Of a stretch of DNA of 64,000 nt, positions 1 through 9,700 are shown piece by piece. This stretch comes from Azospira inquinata. GTDB lineage: Bacteria > Pseudomonadota > Gammaproteobacteria > Burkholderiales > Rhodocyclaceae. The stretch covers positions 2,542,001-2,606,000 of the forward strand of contig NZ_CP064782.1 of assembly GCF_018905915.1 (NCBI RefSeq), in the 5' to 3' direction. A program made the position numbers and the translations under genes. The stretch's first letter is position 1, and each line of letters starts with the position of its first letter. The notes below the pieces were generated by a model that saw nothing but the letters and a program-made list of their open reading frames with translations, ran no database searches and had not been told where the DNA came from.

Positions 1-1
1 C

Positions 2-2728
2 TACCTGATTCAACTGAAGGCGGATGTGAAATCCCTGGACGGCCCCTCCGGCCCGGAACAGGACTTCACCGACCTCCACGCCTGGTGCGAGGTCTATCTC
101 CCCGGGGCGGGCTGGGTGGGCCTGGACCCCACCTCCGGCCTTTTTGCCGGGGAGGGTCACATTCCCCTGGCCTGCTCCCCCGAGCCCGGCTCCGCCGCCC
201 CCATCACCGGCCTGGTGGATGAGTGCGAGTGCGAGTTTTCCCACCACATGGGGGTGGCCCGCATCTGGGAAGCGCCCCGGGTGACCAAGCCCTACACGGA
301 GGCGGAGTGGCAGACCATTGAAGCCCTGGGCCACCGGGTGGACCAGGATCTGGAAGCCCAGGACGTGCGCCTCACCATGGGGGGAGAACCCACCTTCGTA
401 TCCATGGATGACCCGGATGGGGCGGAATGGAATACGGAAGCCCTGGGGCCGAAAAAGCGCTTTCTGGCGGCGGATCTGTTCCATCGCCTGCGGGAAAAAT
501 ACGCGCCCCAGGGCCTCATGCACTTTGGCCAGGGCAAGTGGTATCCGGGGGAACAGCTGCCCCGCTGGTCCCTCAACTGCTTCTGGCGCCGGGACGGCCA
601 GCCCCTCTGGGAAAATCCCGAGCTTTACGCGGACGAGTCCCAGAATTACGGGGCGGACGAAAAAAAGGCCGGCCTTTTCCTGGCCGAAGTGGCGGAGCGC
701 CTGGGCCTGGAATCCCGCCATGTCTTCCCCGCCTATGAGGACGTGTTCTATTACCTGTGGCGGGAACGGCGCCTGCCCGCCAATGTGGATCCCTTCGATT
801 CCAAGCTGGAAGACCCCCTGGAACGGGAACGGCTGATGCGCATCTACACCCGGGGCCTGCCCCAGGCCGTGGGCCAGGTGCTGCCCTTGATGCGCAATCC
901 GGCCAGCGGCCAGTGGCAGACCGGGCCCTGGTTCCTCCGGGGCGACCGCTGCTATCTGGTGCCCGGGGATTCCCCCCTGGGCTACCGCCTGCCCCTGGAT
1001 TCCCAGCCCTGGGTGAGCCGGGCCGAGTACCCCTATCTGCACCAGCCCGACCCCGCCGCCCCCTATCCGCCCCTGTCCCCCTACCGGCCCATTCGCTCCC
1101 AGGCCCGTCAGGCGGCCTCCCCCGTCCCGGCCGGGACGCACCGGGCGGCCCATGCCGCCGGGCTGTGCACCGAGCCCCATCCCCATGCCGGAGAATCAGC
1201 TGCCTGGATTACCCGCACCGCCCTCTGCGCCGAGCCCCGCCATGGGGTGATGTACATTTTCATGCCCCCCACGGGCTGCCTGGAGGACTACCTGGAGGTG
1301 CTGTCCGCCGTGGAAGCCACCGCCGCCGCCCAGCACATGCCCGTGGTGCTGGAAGGCTACGAGCCCCCCGCCGATCCCCGCCTGGACCATTTCCGGGTCA
1401 CCCCGGACCCGGGGGTGATCGAGGTCAATATCCATCCCTCCCGCAGCTGGGATGAGCTGGTGGACCGGACCACCCACCTCTATGAGGCGGCCCACCAGTC
1501 CCGCCTGTCCACGGAAAAATTCATGCTGGATGGCCGTCATACGGGCACCGGGGGAGGCAATCACATGGTGCTGGGGGGCGCCGGACCGGCGGATTCCCCC
1601 TTCCTGCGCCGCCCCGACCTGCTGCGCAGCCTGGTTTCCTACTGGCACAACCACCCCAGCCTGTCCTACCTGTTCTCCGGGCTCTTCATCGGCCCCACCT
1701 CCCAGGCGCCCCGGGTGGATGAGGCCCGTAACGACGCCCTCTACGAGTTGGAAATCGCCTTCCGCCAATTCCCTGCCCCTGGGGAGCCTGTGCCTCCCTG
1801 GCTGGTGGACCGGCTGCTGCGCAATCTGCTGGTGGACGTTACCGGCAATACCCACCGTTCCGAATTCTGTATCGACAAGCTCTTTTCTCCGGACGGCCCC
1901 ACGGGGCGCCTGGGGCTTTTGGAACTGCGGGCCTTTGAAATGCCGCCCCATGCCCGCATGAGCCTGACCCAGCAACTCCTGCTCCGGGCCCTGGTGGCCC
2001 GCTTTTGGAAAACGCCCTATGCCCCGGAACGCCTGGCCCGCTGGGGCACGGAGCTCCACGACCGGTTCATGCTGCCCCATTTCCTGGCCCAGGATTTCAA
2101 CGATGTGCTGGCGGAAATGGGGGCGGCGGGTTATCCCCTGGAACCCCGCTGGTTCGCTCCCCATTTTGAATTCCGCTTCCCCAAAATCGGCCGGTTTGCC
2201 ACCCAGGGAGCGGAACTGGAACTGCGCCACGCCCTGGAACCCTGGCATGTGATGGGGGAAGAGGGCGCCGTGGGGGGCACGGTGCGTTACGTGGATTCCT
2301 CCGTGGAGCGGCTCCAGGTCAAGGTCACGGGCCTGGCGCCGGATCGCTTTGTGGTCACCTGCAACGGCCATCCGGTGCCCCTGCGGCCCACCGGGGTGGT
2401 GGGGGAATATGTGGCCGGGGTGCGTTACCGGGCCTGGCAACCCGCCTCCTGCCTCCATCCCACCATCGGCGTCCATGCCCCCCTGGTTTTCGACCTGGTG
2501 GATACCTGGATGCAGCGCTCCCTGGGGGGCTGCCAGTACCATGTGAGCCATCCGGGCGGACGCAATTTCGAAACCTTCCCGGTGAATGCTTTTGAAGCGG
2601 AAAGCCGCCGCCAGGCCCGCTTTTTTCCCATGGGCCATACGCCGGGGGGGCTGGCCGTGTCCGCTGCTTTAGAGGACGAGGCCACCAACCCGGCCTTCCC
2701 GTTTACGCTAGACTTGCGCCGCGTCTGA
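2..2728 (+). CDS. Transglutaminase-like protein with C-terminal DUF2126 putative amidoligase domain (5'-truncated by window)
   Basis: The frame is open from base 2 to the TGA at 2726-2728, so the N-terminus lies outside the window. The visible start (YLIQLKADVKSLDG) is the end of a transglutaminase core: the HAWCEVY segment holds the catalytic His and GLDPTSG the catalytic Asp, while the Cys must lie upstream. The rest (about 800 residues) matches the DUF2126 family, annotated in Pfam as a putative amidoligase. Family members are usually about 1100 residues. It is followed by an ATP-grasp/alpha-E fusion and a second transglutaminase, the conserved neighbourhood that led others to predict a peptide synthesis or modification pathway. 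The substrate is unknown. The GTG at 26 is internal and is not the start. Confidence 0.88.
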   Translation, partial: YLIQLKADVKSLDGPSGPEQDFTDLHAWCEVYLPGAGWVGLDPTSGLFAGEGHIPLACSPEPGSAAPITGLVDECECEFSHHMGVARIWEAPRVTKPYTEAEWQTIEALGHRVDQDLEAQDVRLTMGGEPTFVSMDDPDGAEWNTEALGPKKRFLAADLFHRLREKYAPQGLMHFGQGKWYPGEQLPRWSLNCFWRRDGQPLWENPELYADESQNYGADEKKAGLFLAEVAERLGLESRHVFPAYEDVFYYLWRERRLPANVDPFDSKLEDPLERERLMRIYTRGLPQAVGQVLPLMRNPASGQWQTGPWFLRGDRCYLVPGDSPLGYRLPLDSQPWVSRAEYPYLHQPDPAAPYPPLSPYRPIRSQARQAASPVPAGTHRAAHAAGLCTEPHPHAGESAAWITRTALCAEPRHGVMYIFMPPTGCLEDYLEVLSAVEATAAAQHMPVVLEGYEPPADPRLDHFRVTPDPGVIEVNIHPSRSWDELVDRTTHLYEAAHQSRLSTEKFMLDGRHTGTGGGNHMVLGGAGPADSPFLRRPDLLRSLVSYWHNHPSLSYLFSGLFIGPTSQAPRVDEARNDALYELEIAFRQFPAPGEPVPPWLVDRLLRNLLVDVTGNTHRSEFCIDKLFSPDGPTGRLGLLELRAFEMPPHARMSLTQQLLLRALVARFWKTPYAPERLARWGTELHDRFMLPHFLAQDFNDVLAEMGAAGYPLEPRWFAPHFEFRFPKIGRFATQGAELELRHALEPWHVMGEEGAVGGTVRYVDSSVERLQVKVTGLAPDRFVVTCNGHPVPLRPTGVVGEYVAGVRYRAWQPASCLHPTIGVHAPLVFDLVDTWMQRSLGGCQYHVSHPGGRNFETFPVNAFEAESRRQARFFPMGHTPGGLAVSAALEDEATNPAFPFTLDLRRV

Positions 2729-2749
2729 GCCTCCCGGTGAGCCGGGCCA

Positions 2750-2768
2750 GCGCCCCCGTCCGGGGGCC
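2750..2768 (+). repeat. Short GC-rich hairpin between the amidoligase genes
   Basis: A compact inverted repeat (GCCCCCG/CGGGGGC type) lies in the 93-base gap before the ATP-grasp gene. It has no following T-run, so it is not a convincing intrinsic terminator. It may only lower read-through or stabilise the transcript. Confidence 0.3.
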
Positions 2769-2821
2769 TTGTCCGCCGCCGGGGGCCGTATTTTTCTCCC
2801 TTATCCTGTCTCTCCCTTTCC

Positions 2822-5353
2822 ATGGCCCGTACCCTGCTTTCCGCCTATGCCCAGTCTTCCGGCCGCTACGATGAATTAATGGCGCCGGACGGGCAGGTGC
2901 GGCCCCACTGGGAAACCTTTTTCAATCACCTGGACAGGGCCTCCCCGGAACAGATGCGCCAGCGGCGGGCCTTTGCCGCCCGGCGCATCCAGGAAAACGG
3001 GGTCACCTACAACGTCTATGCGGACCCCAAGGGGGCGGACCGGCCCTGGGAACTGGATCTGCTGCCCCTCATCCTGCCGGCGGAGGAATGGCAGTCCCTG
3101 GCCGGGGCGGTGGCCCAGCGGGCCCGGCTGCTCAACGCCATCCTGGCGGACATTTACGGGCCCCAGCAACTGCTGGCGGAAGGCCTGATTCCCCCGGCCC
3201 TGGTCTATGGCCACGGGGGCTATCTGTGGCCCTGCCGGGGCGTGGCCCAGGCGGACAACACCTATCTGCACTTTTACGCGGTGGATCTGGCCCGCTCCCC
3301 GGACGGCCGCTGGTGGGTCATTGCGGACCGCAGCCAGGCCCCTTCCGGGGCGGGCTATTCCCTGGAAAACCGGCTCATCGTCTCCCGGGTGTTTCCCGAG
3401 TTGTTCCGGGATTTGAAGGTGGAGCATCTGGCCTCCTTTTTCCGGGGCATCCAGGAACAGCTCACCTACCAGGCCCCCTGCGACCCGGGGGAGGTGCCCC
3501 TGATCGTTCTTCTCACCCCTGGGCCCTACAACGAAACCTATTTTGAACACGCCTATCTGGCCCGCTACCTGGGCTTTCCCCTGGTGGAAGGTCAGGATCT
3601 GACGGTGCGGGGGGAGACGGTTTTCCTCAAGACCCTCACCGGCCTGCGCCGGGTCCATGCCATTCTGCGGCGCCAGGACGACGATTTCTGCGATCCCCTG
3701 GAATTGCGGGGGGATTCGGCCCTGGGGGTGCCCGGGCTGCTCCAGGCGGTGCGGGCGGGCCGGGTGCTGGTGGCCAACGCCCTGGGCAGCGGGGTGCTGG
3801 AATCCGCCGCTCTGCTGGGTTTTCTCCCCGCCATCAGCCGCCGCCTGTTGGGGGAGGAGCTGCGCATGCCCTCCATTGCCACCTGGTGGTGCGGCGAGGC
3901 CCCGGCCCTGGATTACACCCGGAAACACCTGGACAAGCTGGTGATCAAGCCCACCTTCCCGGGGAAGCGCATCGATCCCATTTTCGGCGCCGATCTCAAG
4001 GGCCGGGACCGGGAAGCCCTGCTGGCGGCCCTGGAAGCCCAGCCCCAGGCCTATGTGGCCCAGGAACTAGTGAGCCTGTCCCAGGCCCCCATCTGGAGCC
4101 GCACCCATGAGCGCCGCCTCCATTCCCGGGCCGTGGGCCTGCGGGTCTATGCGGCGGCCACCCCGGAGGGTTATGTGGTGATGCCCGGGGGCCTGACCCG
4201 GGCGGCGGGCAGTGCCAACGCCCGGGTGATATCCATGCAGCGGGGCGGTAGCAGCAAGGACACCTGGGTGTTGAGCGAAGGCCCGGTATCCACCTTCTCT
4301 CTGCTGAAAACCTCCATCGGCCTGCGGGATCTGGTCCGGGGCGGACGCCACCTCTCCTCCCGGGTGGTGGAAAACCTCTTCTGGTTGGGCCGCTATTCGG
4401 AACGCTGCGACGCCCTGGCCCGCTTCCTCCGCATGGTGTTGAGCCGCCTGGTGGAAGGGGGGGGCAAGCCCGGTCCGGCCCTGGCCTCCGCCCTGGAAGT
4501 GGGGGTGGGCCTGGGCCTGGTGCCGCCTCGGGGCGAGGCCGAGGAAGGCTATGCCTCGGACCTGTCCCACCGGCTCACCACCGCCATCCTGGAGGAAGAC
4601 TGGGGGGCCGGGCTGGCGGCCAATCTGCGCCGCCTCCACTGGTCCGCTACCCAGGTGCGGGAGCGGCTTTCCCTGGACCACTGGCACGCCATCAACCGGC
4701 TCATCCAGGACTGGCAGGGGGTGCTCCAGAGCCGGGCGGAACTGGCGGAAATCCTCGCCTTCCTCGACCAGACCCTGCTCTCCCTGGCGGCCCTGGCCGG
4801 TTTCACCATCGACAACATGACCCGGGACCCGGGCTGGCGTTTCCACGTCCTGGGGCGGCGCCTGGAGCGGCTCCAGTTTCTGTCCTCCGCCGTGGGCCGC
4901 TTCCTGGATCGGGACGGCCCGGCCCCCCTGCATCGTCGGGAGGGCCTGGAATGGCTCCTGGAGCAGGCGGACAGCAGCATTACCTACCGCTCCCGCTATC
5001 TGGCTCAGCCCCAGTTACTGCCGGTGCTGGACCTGGTGGTGCTGGACGAGGACAACCCCCATTCCGTGGCCTTCCAGGTGCGGGTGGCCAGCCGCTATCT
5101 GAACCGGCTGGTGAAGGAATTGGGGGGGGACCCCAGCTCCGAATTGGATGAACTGCTGCTGCGCCTCAATGGGGTGGATTTGTCCGCCCTGGATGGGGAG
5201 GAAGGGGAACCGGGGGGCGTGCGGGCCGCCTGCGGGGAAATGTCCGACCATTTGGGGGCCCTGTCCGCTATGGTCTATGAATTGTCGGACCGTCTGGCCA
5301 TGCGCTATTTCACCCATGTGGGGGACGTGAGCCGCCAGATTCTGGCGGCCTGA
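2822..5353 (+). CDS. Circularly permuted ATP-grasp protein fused to alpha-E domain (COG2308-COG2307 fusion)
   Basis: An 843-residue protein. Roughly residues 1-480 resemble the circularly permuted ATP-grasp type 2 family (for example the GYSLENR, MPGGLTR and STWWCGE-like segments). Residues about 500-840 resemble the all-helical alpha-E/DUF403 family (SSRVVENLFWLGRYSER, then repeated helices). Many bacteria encode these as two adjacent genes; here they are one polypeptide. The predicted role is ATP-dependent amide or peptide-bond formation together with the neighbouring DUF2126 and transglutaminase proteins. No strong Shine-Dalgarno is seen before ATG 2822, but the N-terminus looks family-like. 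No signal peptide, so cytoplasmic. Confidence 0.87.
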   Translation: MARTLLSAYAQSSGRYDELMAPDGQVRPHWETFFNHLDRASPEQMRQRRAFAARRIQENGVTYNVYADPKGADRPWELDLLPLILPAEEWQSLAGAVAQRARLLNAILADIYGPQQLLAEGLIPPALVYGHGGYLWPCRGVAQADNTYLHFYAVDLARSPDGRWWVIADRSQAPSGAGYSLENRLIVSRVFPELFRDLKVEHLASFFRGIQEQLTYQAPCDPGEVPLIVLLTPGPYNETYFEHAYLARYLGFPLVEGQDLTVRGETVFLKTLTGLRRVHAILRRQDDDFCDPLELRGDSALGVPGLLQAVRAGRVLVANALGSGVLESAALLGFLPAISRRLLGEELRMPSIATWWCGEAPALDYTRKHLDKLVIKPTFPGKRIDPIFGADLKGRDREALLAALEAQPQAYVAQELVSLSQAPIWSRTHERRLHSRAVGLRVYAAATPEGYVVMPGGLTRAAGSANARVISMQRGGSSKDTWVLSEGPVSTFSLLKTSIGLRDLVRGGRHLSSRVVENLFWLGRYSERCDALARFLRMVLSRLVEGGGKPGPALASALEVGVGLGLVPPRGEAEEGYASDLSHRLTTAILEEDWGAGLAANLRRLHWSATQVRERLSLDHWHAINRLIQDWQGVLQSRAELAEILAFLDQTLLSLAALAGFTIDNMTRDPGWRFHVLGRRLERLQFLSSAVGRFLDRDGPAPLHRREGLEWLLEQADSSITYRSRYLAQPQLLPVLDLVVLDEDNPHSVAFQVRVASRYLNRLVKELGGDPSSELDELLLRLNGVDLSALDGEEGEPGGVRAACGEMSDHLGALSAMVYELSDRLAMRYFTHVGDVSRQILAA

Positions 5354-5360
5354 GCACACC

Positions 5361-6383
5361 ATGGCCGAACTTCCCCTTACCCTGCCCGGGGACAAGCTTC
5401 CCTCGCCCTTGCCGGAGGCCGATGGCCTTCTGGCGGCCGGTGCCGACCAGGCCAGCTACCGGGTGATCCACGAAACCGAATACCGCTACGGCCATCCCGT
5501 GGCCCTGTCCCAGCAGCTGCTCCATCTGGCCCCTCGGGACCTGCCCTGGCAGCACATCCGTTCCCAGGCCTTAAGCCTGAGCCCGGAACCGGCCCTGCGC
5601 CTCACCCGCCAGGACGCCTTTGGCAATCCGGTGACCCTGCTGGCCTTTGAAACCCCCCATGACTGCCTGGTGGTGCGGGCGGAAACCCGGGTCACGGTGT
5701 TTTCCCACCTGCCGGACCCGGGGGCGGGCCAGGGGCCGGACTGGGAAACAGCCGTCGCCCTGTTCCGCTACTCCGGGGCCAGCCATCCTCCGGCCCCCCT
5801 GGTGCTGGCCGCCAGCCAGTTTCTCTTTGCCTCACCCTTCGTGCCCCTGGCTTCGGCTTTTGCCGCCTTTGCCGCCGATTGCTTCCCCCCGGGGCGGTCC
5901 GTGCTGGCCGGGGCCCGGGCCCTGATGGGCAAAATTCACCGAGAATTCCAGTTCGATGAGGAGGCTACCTCCGTGGCCACCCCGGTGGCGGAGGTGCTGG
6001 AAAAGCGCCGGGGGGTGTGCCAGGACTTCGCCCATCTCATGTTGGCCTGCCTGCGCTCCCTGGGCCTGCCGGCCCGTTACATGAGCGGCTACATCCTCAC
6101 CCTGCCGCCTCCGGGCCAGCCCCGGCTGGTGGGGGCGGATGCTTCCCATGCCTGGGTGTCCCTCTATTGCCCGGAGGTGGGCTGGGTGGATCTGGACCCC
6201 ACCAATAATCTTCTGCCCGACCTGCAACACATTACCCTGGCCTGGGGCCGGGATTTCAGCGACGTTTCCCCCATGCGGGGGGTGATCCTGGGGGGGGGCG
6301 CCCACGACCTGGAGGTGCGGGTTACGGTGCAGCCGGAGCAAAGCCCGGAGCCCGGGGCTGCGCCGGCAGTTCCCAGCCCCTAG
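5361..6383 (+). CDS. Transglutaminase family protein with N-terminal bacterial transglutaminase-like domain
   Basis: A 340-residue protein starting 7 bases after the ATP-grasp stop, so the two are almost certainly co-transcribed. Residues about 30-120 fit the bacterial transglutaminase N-terminal domain (YRVIHETEYRYGHPVALSQQ). The core carries a full Cys-His-Asp triad: C220 in GVCQDFAH, H263 in DASHAWVSLY and D279 in VDLDPTNN. Proteins of this type may act as amidohydrolases or peptidases on an amidated or peptidyl product rather than as cross-linkers. In this operon it could trim or transfer the product of the ATP-grasp and DUF2126 enzymes, which is inference. No signal peptide. Confidence 0.88.
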   Translation: MAELPLTLPGDKLPSPLPEADGLLAAGADQASYRVIHETEYRYGHPVALSQQLLHLAPRDLPWQHIRSQALSLSPEPALRLTRQDAFGNPVTLLAFETPHDCLVVRAETRVTVFSHLPDPGAGQGPDWETAVALFRYSGASHPPAPLVLAASQFLFASPFVPLASAFAAFAADCFPPGRSVLAGARALMGKIHREFQFDEEATSVATPVAEVLEKRRGVCQDFAHLMLACLRSLGLPARYMSGYILTLPPPGQPRLVGADASHAWVSLYCPEVGWVDLDPTNNLLPDLQHITLAWGRDFSDVSPMRGVILGGGAHDLEVRVTVQPEQSPEPGAAPAVPSP

Positions 6384-6467
6384 GCCCCATCCGGCTTGGC
6401 GTTCCCGGGGGAGGGGTGTGATTTAAGGCGGGGCGGGTAGGCGTACCGTAGGCCCGGGGCGGCCCCC

Positions 6468-7871
6468 TCAGACCATGGCTTGGGGATCGACCCAGGCGTC
6501 GTATTCTTCCGCCGTCAGCAATTGGAGTTCCAGGGCCGCCGTTTTCAAGCTACAGCCCTCCTGGTGAGCCCGGTGGGCGATGGCGGCGGCTTTTTCGTAA
6601 CCCAGGTGGGGCACCAGGGCGGTGACCAGCATCAGGGATTGGGCGACCAGTTCCCCCATCCGGGCTTCCCGGGGGCGGATGCCGACGACGCAATAGGGGG
6701 TGAAACTGGCCATGCCATCCCCCAGCAGGCGGACGCTTTGGAGAAAATTGTGGTTGATCACCGGCTTGAACACGTTCAACTCAAAGTTCCCCATGGCCCC
6801 CGCCATGCTGATGGTGCTGTCATTGCCCAATACCTGGCAGCAAATCATGGTGAGGGCTTCGCACTGGGTGGGATTGACCTTGCCCGGCATCATGGAGCTG
6901 CCCGGTTCGTTTTCCGGCAAGGCCAGTTCCCCCAGGCCGGAACGGGGGCCGGAGCCCATCCAGCGAATATCGTTGGCGATTTTCATCAGGGCCACAGCCA
7001 GGGTTTTGCATGCCCCATGGGCCAGGACCAGGCCGTCGTGGGCCGCAATGGCGGCGAATTTATTGCCTGCGCAGCGAAAGGGTAGGCCGGTCCGGTGGGC
7101 CAATTGTTGGGCCAGCCGCTGGCCAAACTCCGGGTGGGTATTCAGGCCCGTGCCCACTGCCGTGGCGCCGATAGCTAGGGGATAGAGGTAGTCCAGGCCG
7201 GACACGATGCCCTGGCGGGCCTGAACCAGCTGGGCGCTGTACCCGGAAAATTCCTGGCCCAGGGTGAGGGGCAGGGCATCCTGCAAATGGGTGCGGCCGA
7301 TTTTGATCAGCCGGGAAAAGGCGCTTGCCTGGCGATCCAGGGCAGCCACCAGCCCATCCAGACTGGGCAGTAATTTTTCCTGGATGGCCAGGCAGGCGGC
7401 CAGGTGCATGGCCGTGGGGAAAACGTCATTGGACGACTGGCCCAGATTTACGTGGTCGTTGGCATGGACGAGGCGCGCCACCCCCCGGGGGCCCCCCAGT
7501 ATTTCCGAGGCCCGGTTGGCGATCACCTCGTTCATGTTCATGTTGGTCTGGGTGCCCGAACCGGTTTGCCAGACGGACAGGGGAAACTGATCCCCTTGCT
7601 GGCCCTGGACGATTTCTTCCGCGGCGGTCTCAATGGCTGCCGCCTTGTCCTGGGGCAACAGGCCCAGGGCCCCGTTGGTGCGGGCCGCCAGGGACTTTAC
7701 CAGGGCCAGCGCCCTGAGAAATTCCCCGGCCATGCGCTCCGTGGAAATGGGGAAGTGGAGCAGGGAGCGTTGGGTTTGGGCTCCCCACAGGGCGCCGTTT
7801 TCCACCTCAATTTCGCCGAAGGAATCCCGCTCCAGGCGACGCGGCGGGGGCGGGGGGTCAATGGGGGGCAT
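6468..7871 (-). CDS. fumC: Class II fumarate hydratase FumC
   Basis: Catalyses fumarate to L-malate in the TCA cycle as a cytoplasmic, oxygen-stable, Fe-S-independent homotetramer. The family signature [15 protein letters not shown] is intact, as are the [14 protein letters not shown] and [10 protein letters not shown] segments that build the shared active site. At 467 residues it has the usual length. The N-terminus has a short proline-rich extension ([10 protein letters not shown]) before the conserved [10 protein letters not shown], so a slightly later start is possible. Its first 14 bases overlap the end of the small upstream DUF2789 gene, suggesting translational coupling. Confidence 0.96.
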   Translation of the reverse strand: MPPIDPPPPPRRLERDSFGEIEVENGALWGAQTQRSLLHFPISTERMAGEFLRALALVKSLAARTNGALGLLPQDKAAAIETAAEEIVQGQQGDQFPLSVWQTGSGTQTNMNMNEVIANRASEILGGPRGVARLVHANDHVNLGQSSNDVFPTAMHLAACLAIQEKLLPSLDGLVAALDRQASAFSRLIKIGRTHLQDALPLTLGQEFSGYSAQLVQARQGIVSGLDYLYPLAIGATAVGTGLNTHPEFGQRLAQQLAHRTGLPFRCAGNKFAAIAAHDGLVLAHGACKTLAVALMKIANDIRWMGSGPRSGLGELALPENEPGSSMMPGKVNPTQCEALTMICCQVLGNDSTISMAGAMGNFELNVFKPVINHNFLQSVRLLGDGMASFTPYCVVGIRPREARMGELVAQSLMLVTALVPHLGYEKAAAIAHRAHQEGCSLKTAALELQLLTAEEYDAWVDPQAMV

Positions 7872-8100
7872 GGAGCAGGGTATTCAAACTTTCGACCGCC
7901 TGGGCCCAATCCGCATCCTCGCTGACCGATTCCGCCAGAAAGGCGGCCTGGGAGGCATTCCAGAAAGGGGCTTCGTGCAGGCGAATGCCCTCGGGGAGGG
8001 GGCCGTGGGATTCAATAAAAGCCCTCATGGCACCTTCATTGCTGGACTTACCTAACTGGGCAAATAGACTGCTCAGGTTATAGTCAGATCGTTCCATCAT
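7858..8100 (-). CDS. DUF2789 family small protein
   Basis: An 80-residue acidic protein. The pattern ([20 protein letters not shown], then [18 protein letters not shown] and [12 protein letters not shown]) matches the DUF2789 family of short proteobacterial proteins of unknown function. A good Shine-Dalgarno (AAGGAG) lies a few bases before ATG 8098-8100; a second ATG follows immediately. It overlaps the fumC start by 14 bases and probably forms an operon with it. No signal peptide or membrane segment. No function is claimed. Confidence 0.8.
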   Translation of the reverse strand: MMERSDYNLSSLFAQLGKSSNEGAMRAFIESHGPLPEGIRLHEAPFWNASQAAFLAESVSEDADWAQAVESLNTLLHAPH

Positions 8101-8374
8101 TTTCTCCTTGAGTTGCTGCTGCTCATCCGTCCAAGTTACCTGCCCTCCTTTCGTTGTAGCGCTCCGAGATGGGGAAAAAGCCTTATTCAGCCGGCTTTCC
8201 CGCCCCCGGGAAGGGGAGAAACACCCCTTCCCGGCCCCATTTCTTGAGGCCGAATTTCTTGCCTGTGTTCCTGTTATTCGACCATGGGAGAAGCCGTTTG
8301 TTGCTGGGAGCCCCGCTTCCCCAGGGGGAAATTCCGGTTTTTACAAATTCATCCGGGGGCTAAAGGTGCGGGCG
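8101..8374. other. Intergenic region between two leftward small genes
   Basis: This 274-base stretch should hold the promoter of the DUF2789-fumC unit on the minus strand. I see GC-rich short inverted repeats (around CCGCCCCCGGGAAGGGG) but no promoter or terminator that I can defend. Short open frames on the plus strand here have no recognisable protein character. Confidence 0.4.
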
Positions 8375-8653
8375 TCAGCCCAGCAATTTGCCCATATCTT
8401 TTTTCGATAAGGCTTCCTGGAAAAAGATTTCCCCCACCGTTTGGGGATCGAATTCAATTTTCTTCGGTTCCAGTACGGCCAATGTTTTTCCCCCCCCAGG
8501 AAAACGGACCGGCTTTATCCAGGGCTCCCCAGTGATCTGGGGCGGCTCTTCACCGCAGGCATGGACCATGAGGCAGGTTATTTCGCTCTGGGAATCGGAG
8601 AGCACCGATTCCAGCTGTCCATCTTTCAGGAAAATTACGAGACGGGTTGTCAT
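8375..8653 (-). CDS. Hypothetical protein, 92 residues
   Basis: I do not recognise the family. The start is placed at ATG 8651-8653 (MTTRLVIFLKDGQLESV) because an AGGAAA Shine-Dalgarno lies just upstream; an earlier in-frame ATG at 8701 would add 16 unlikely residues. The protein is soluble and mixed alpha/beta, with no signal peptide. It begins with a beta-strand-like segment and ends in a charged helix (FFQEALSKKDMGKLLG). Its reading bias resembles neighbouring genes, so it is probably real. Confidence 0.6.
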   Translation of the reverse strand: MTTRLVIFLKDGQLESVLSDSQSEITCLMVHACGEEPPQITGEPWIKPVRFPGGGKTLAVLEPKKIEFDPQTVGEIFFQEALSKKDMGKLLG

Positions 8654-8953
8654 GAATGTTTTCCTGCCGAGGGAGGGGAGATGGGTCAGTATGCGCCACA
8701 TTTGGCTTGCCGATCCGGGGCGTTGGGCACAGACTGGGGGAGCCCATGGAGATTGGTTTTAAGCGGAGTGTGCGGCCTTCCCTTCCTTTTGTGGCCTTGC
8801 CCCTATGGGCCATTTCCCATCTCTCTGGAAATCCCCTGTGTTCCCATGAGGCCTAGGCGGGGCCCTTACTTCTGCTACTTTTGATCGGTGAAAAAAAGGC
8901 TTAAAAAGGGGCAGCCGCTCAAAAATCCCCTATTCCCTGTCCAGATCGAGCCC
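8654..8953. other. Intergenic region between divergent genes
   Basis: About 300 bases between the leftward 92-residue gene and the rightward protease gene. It is less GC-rich than the flanking genes, as expected for divergent promoters. I cannot assign a specific promoter. The rightward protease frame could begin inside this interval, at the GTG at 8888. Confidence 0.4.
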
Positions 8954-9697
8954 ATGAAAATTGAATCCATTTTGCTGACCACGGTCAGGGTACAGACCTT
9001 TCTTGGTAATAATCCCTTGAGTAACGCCACGGGGTTTTTCTTTGAGCGGGATGGCCGTCTCTTTTTGATTACCTGCCGCCATGTGGTCATCGACCCCTTG
9101 AATAAGCATTATCCCGACCGGCTTGATATTGAATTACATGTGGGGGAGGCCCAGTTATCCCAGGCCGTCCAGTATTCCATCCCCCTCTATGGGAATGGCT
9201 TAAGTCTCTGGTATTCCTGCTCGGATACCGCCGGGGACGTGGATATTGCGGCGGTTGAAATTTGCCGTGAGCGCCTGCCGTCTAACCTGGTCTACCAGGC
9301 CTTTTCCCCGGACAACCTGGCCCGGGGGGAAGATGGGGTCGAAGTGGGGCACTCCACCGTGGTGGTGGGCTATCCCCTGGGCTTTCAAGACCATCTCCAC
9401 CATCTGCCCGTGGCCCGTCAGGCGCTCATTGCCTCCTCCTTCGGCCTACGCTTCCAGGGCCAGGGCTACTTTCTCACCGACGCCAGAACCCACCGGGGAA
9501 CCAGCGGTGCGCCGGTGGTGGCCCGTACCCCCCGCCTGCAAGCCAGTAAGCTGCCCTGGCTGCTGCTGGGGGTCCATTCTTCCCGGCTAGATGTGGGAAC
9601 CCGGGACCTGGTGCTTGACGAGGCCCTGGGGCTCAACTGCGTCTGGTATGGGGATGCCCTGATGGTGATGACGGCCCAGCCGTTCAAGGGCAGTTAA
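8954..9697 (+). CDS. Trypsin-like serine peptidase (chymotrypsin fold), cytoplasmic
   Basis: A 247-residue protein with a complete serine-protease triad: H43 in ITCRHVVID, D97 in GDVDIAAVE and S184 in RGTSGAPVV. The domain order fits the trypsin-like peptidase (Trypsin_2 type) family. ATG 8954 is preferred because MKIESILLTTVRVQTFLG reads as a family-like start; a GTG at 8888 would add 22 basic residues (MKKRLKKGQP). Neither start gives a signal peptide, so unlike DegP-type enzymes it appears cytoplasmic and has no PDZ domain. It ends 3 bases from the convergent GGDEF gene. The substrate is unknown. Confidence 0.8.
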   Translation: MKIESILLTTVRVQTFLGNNPLSNATGFFFERDGRLFLITCRHVVIDPLNKHYPDRLDIELHVGEAQLSQAVQYSIPLYGNGLSLWYSCSDTAGDVDIAAVEICRERLPSNLVYQAFSPDNLARGEDGVEVGHSTVVVGYPLGFQDHLHHLPVARQALIASSFGLRFQGQGYFLTDARTHRGTSGAPVVARTPRLQASKLPWLLLGVHSSRLDVGTRDLVLDEALGLNCVWYGDALMVMTAQPFKGS

Positions 9698-9700
9698 TTG

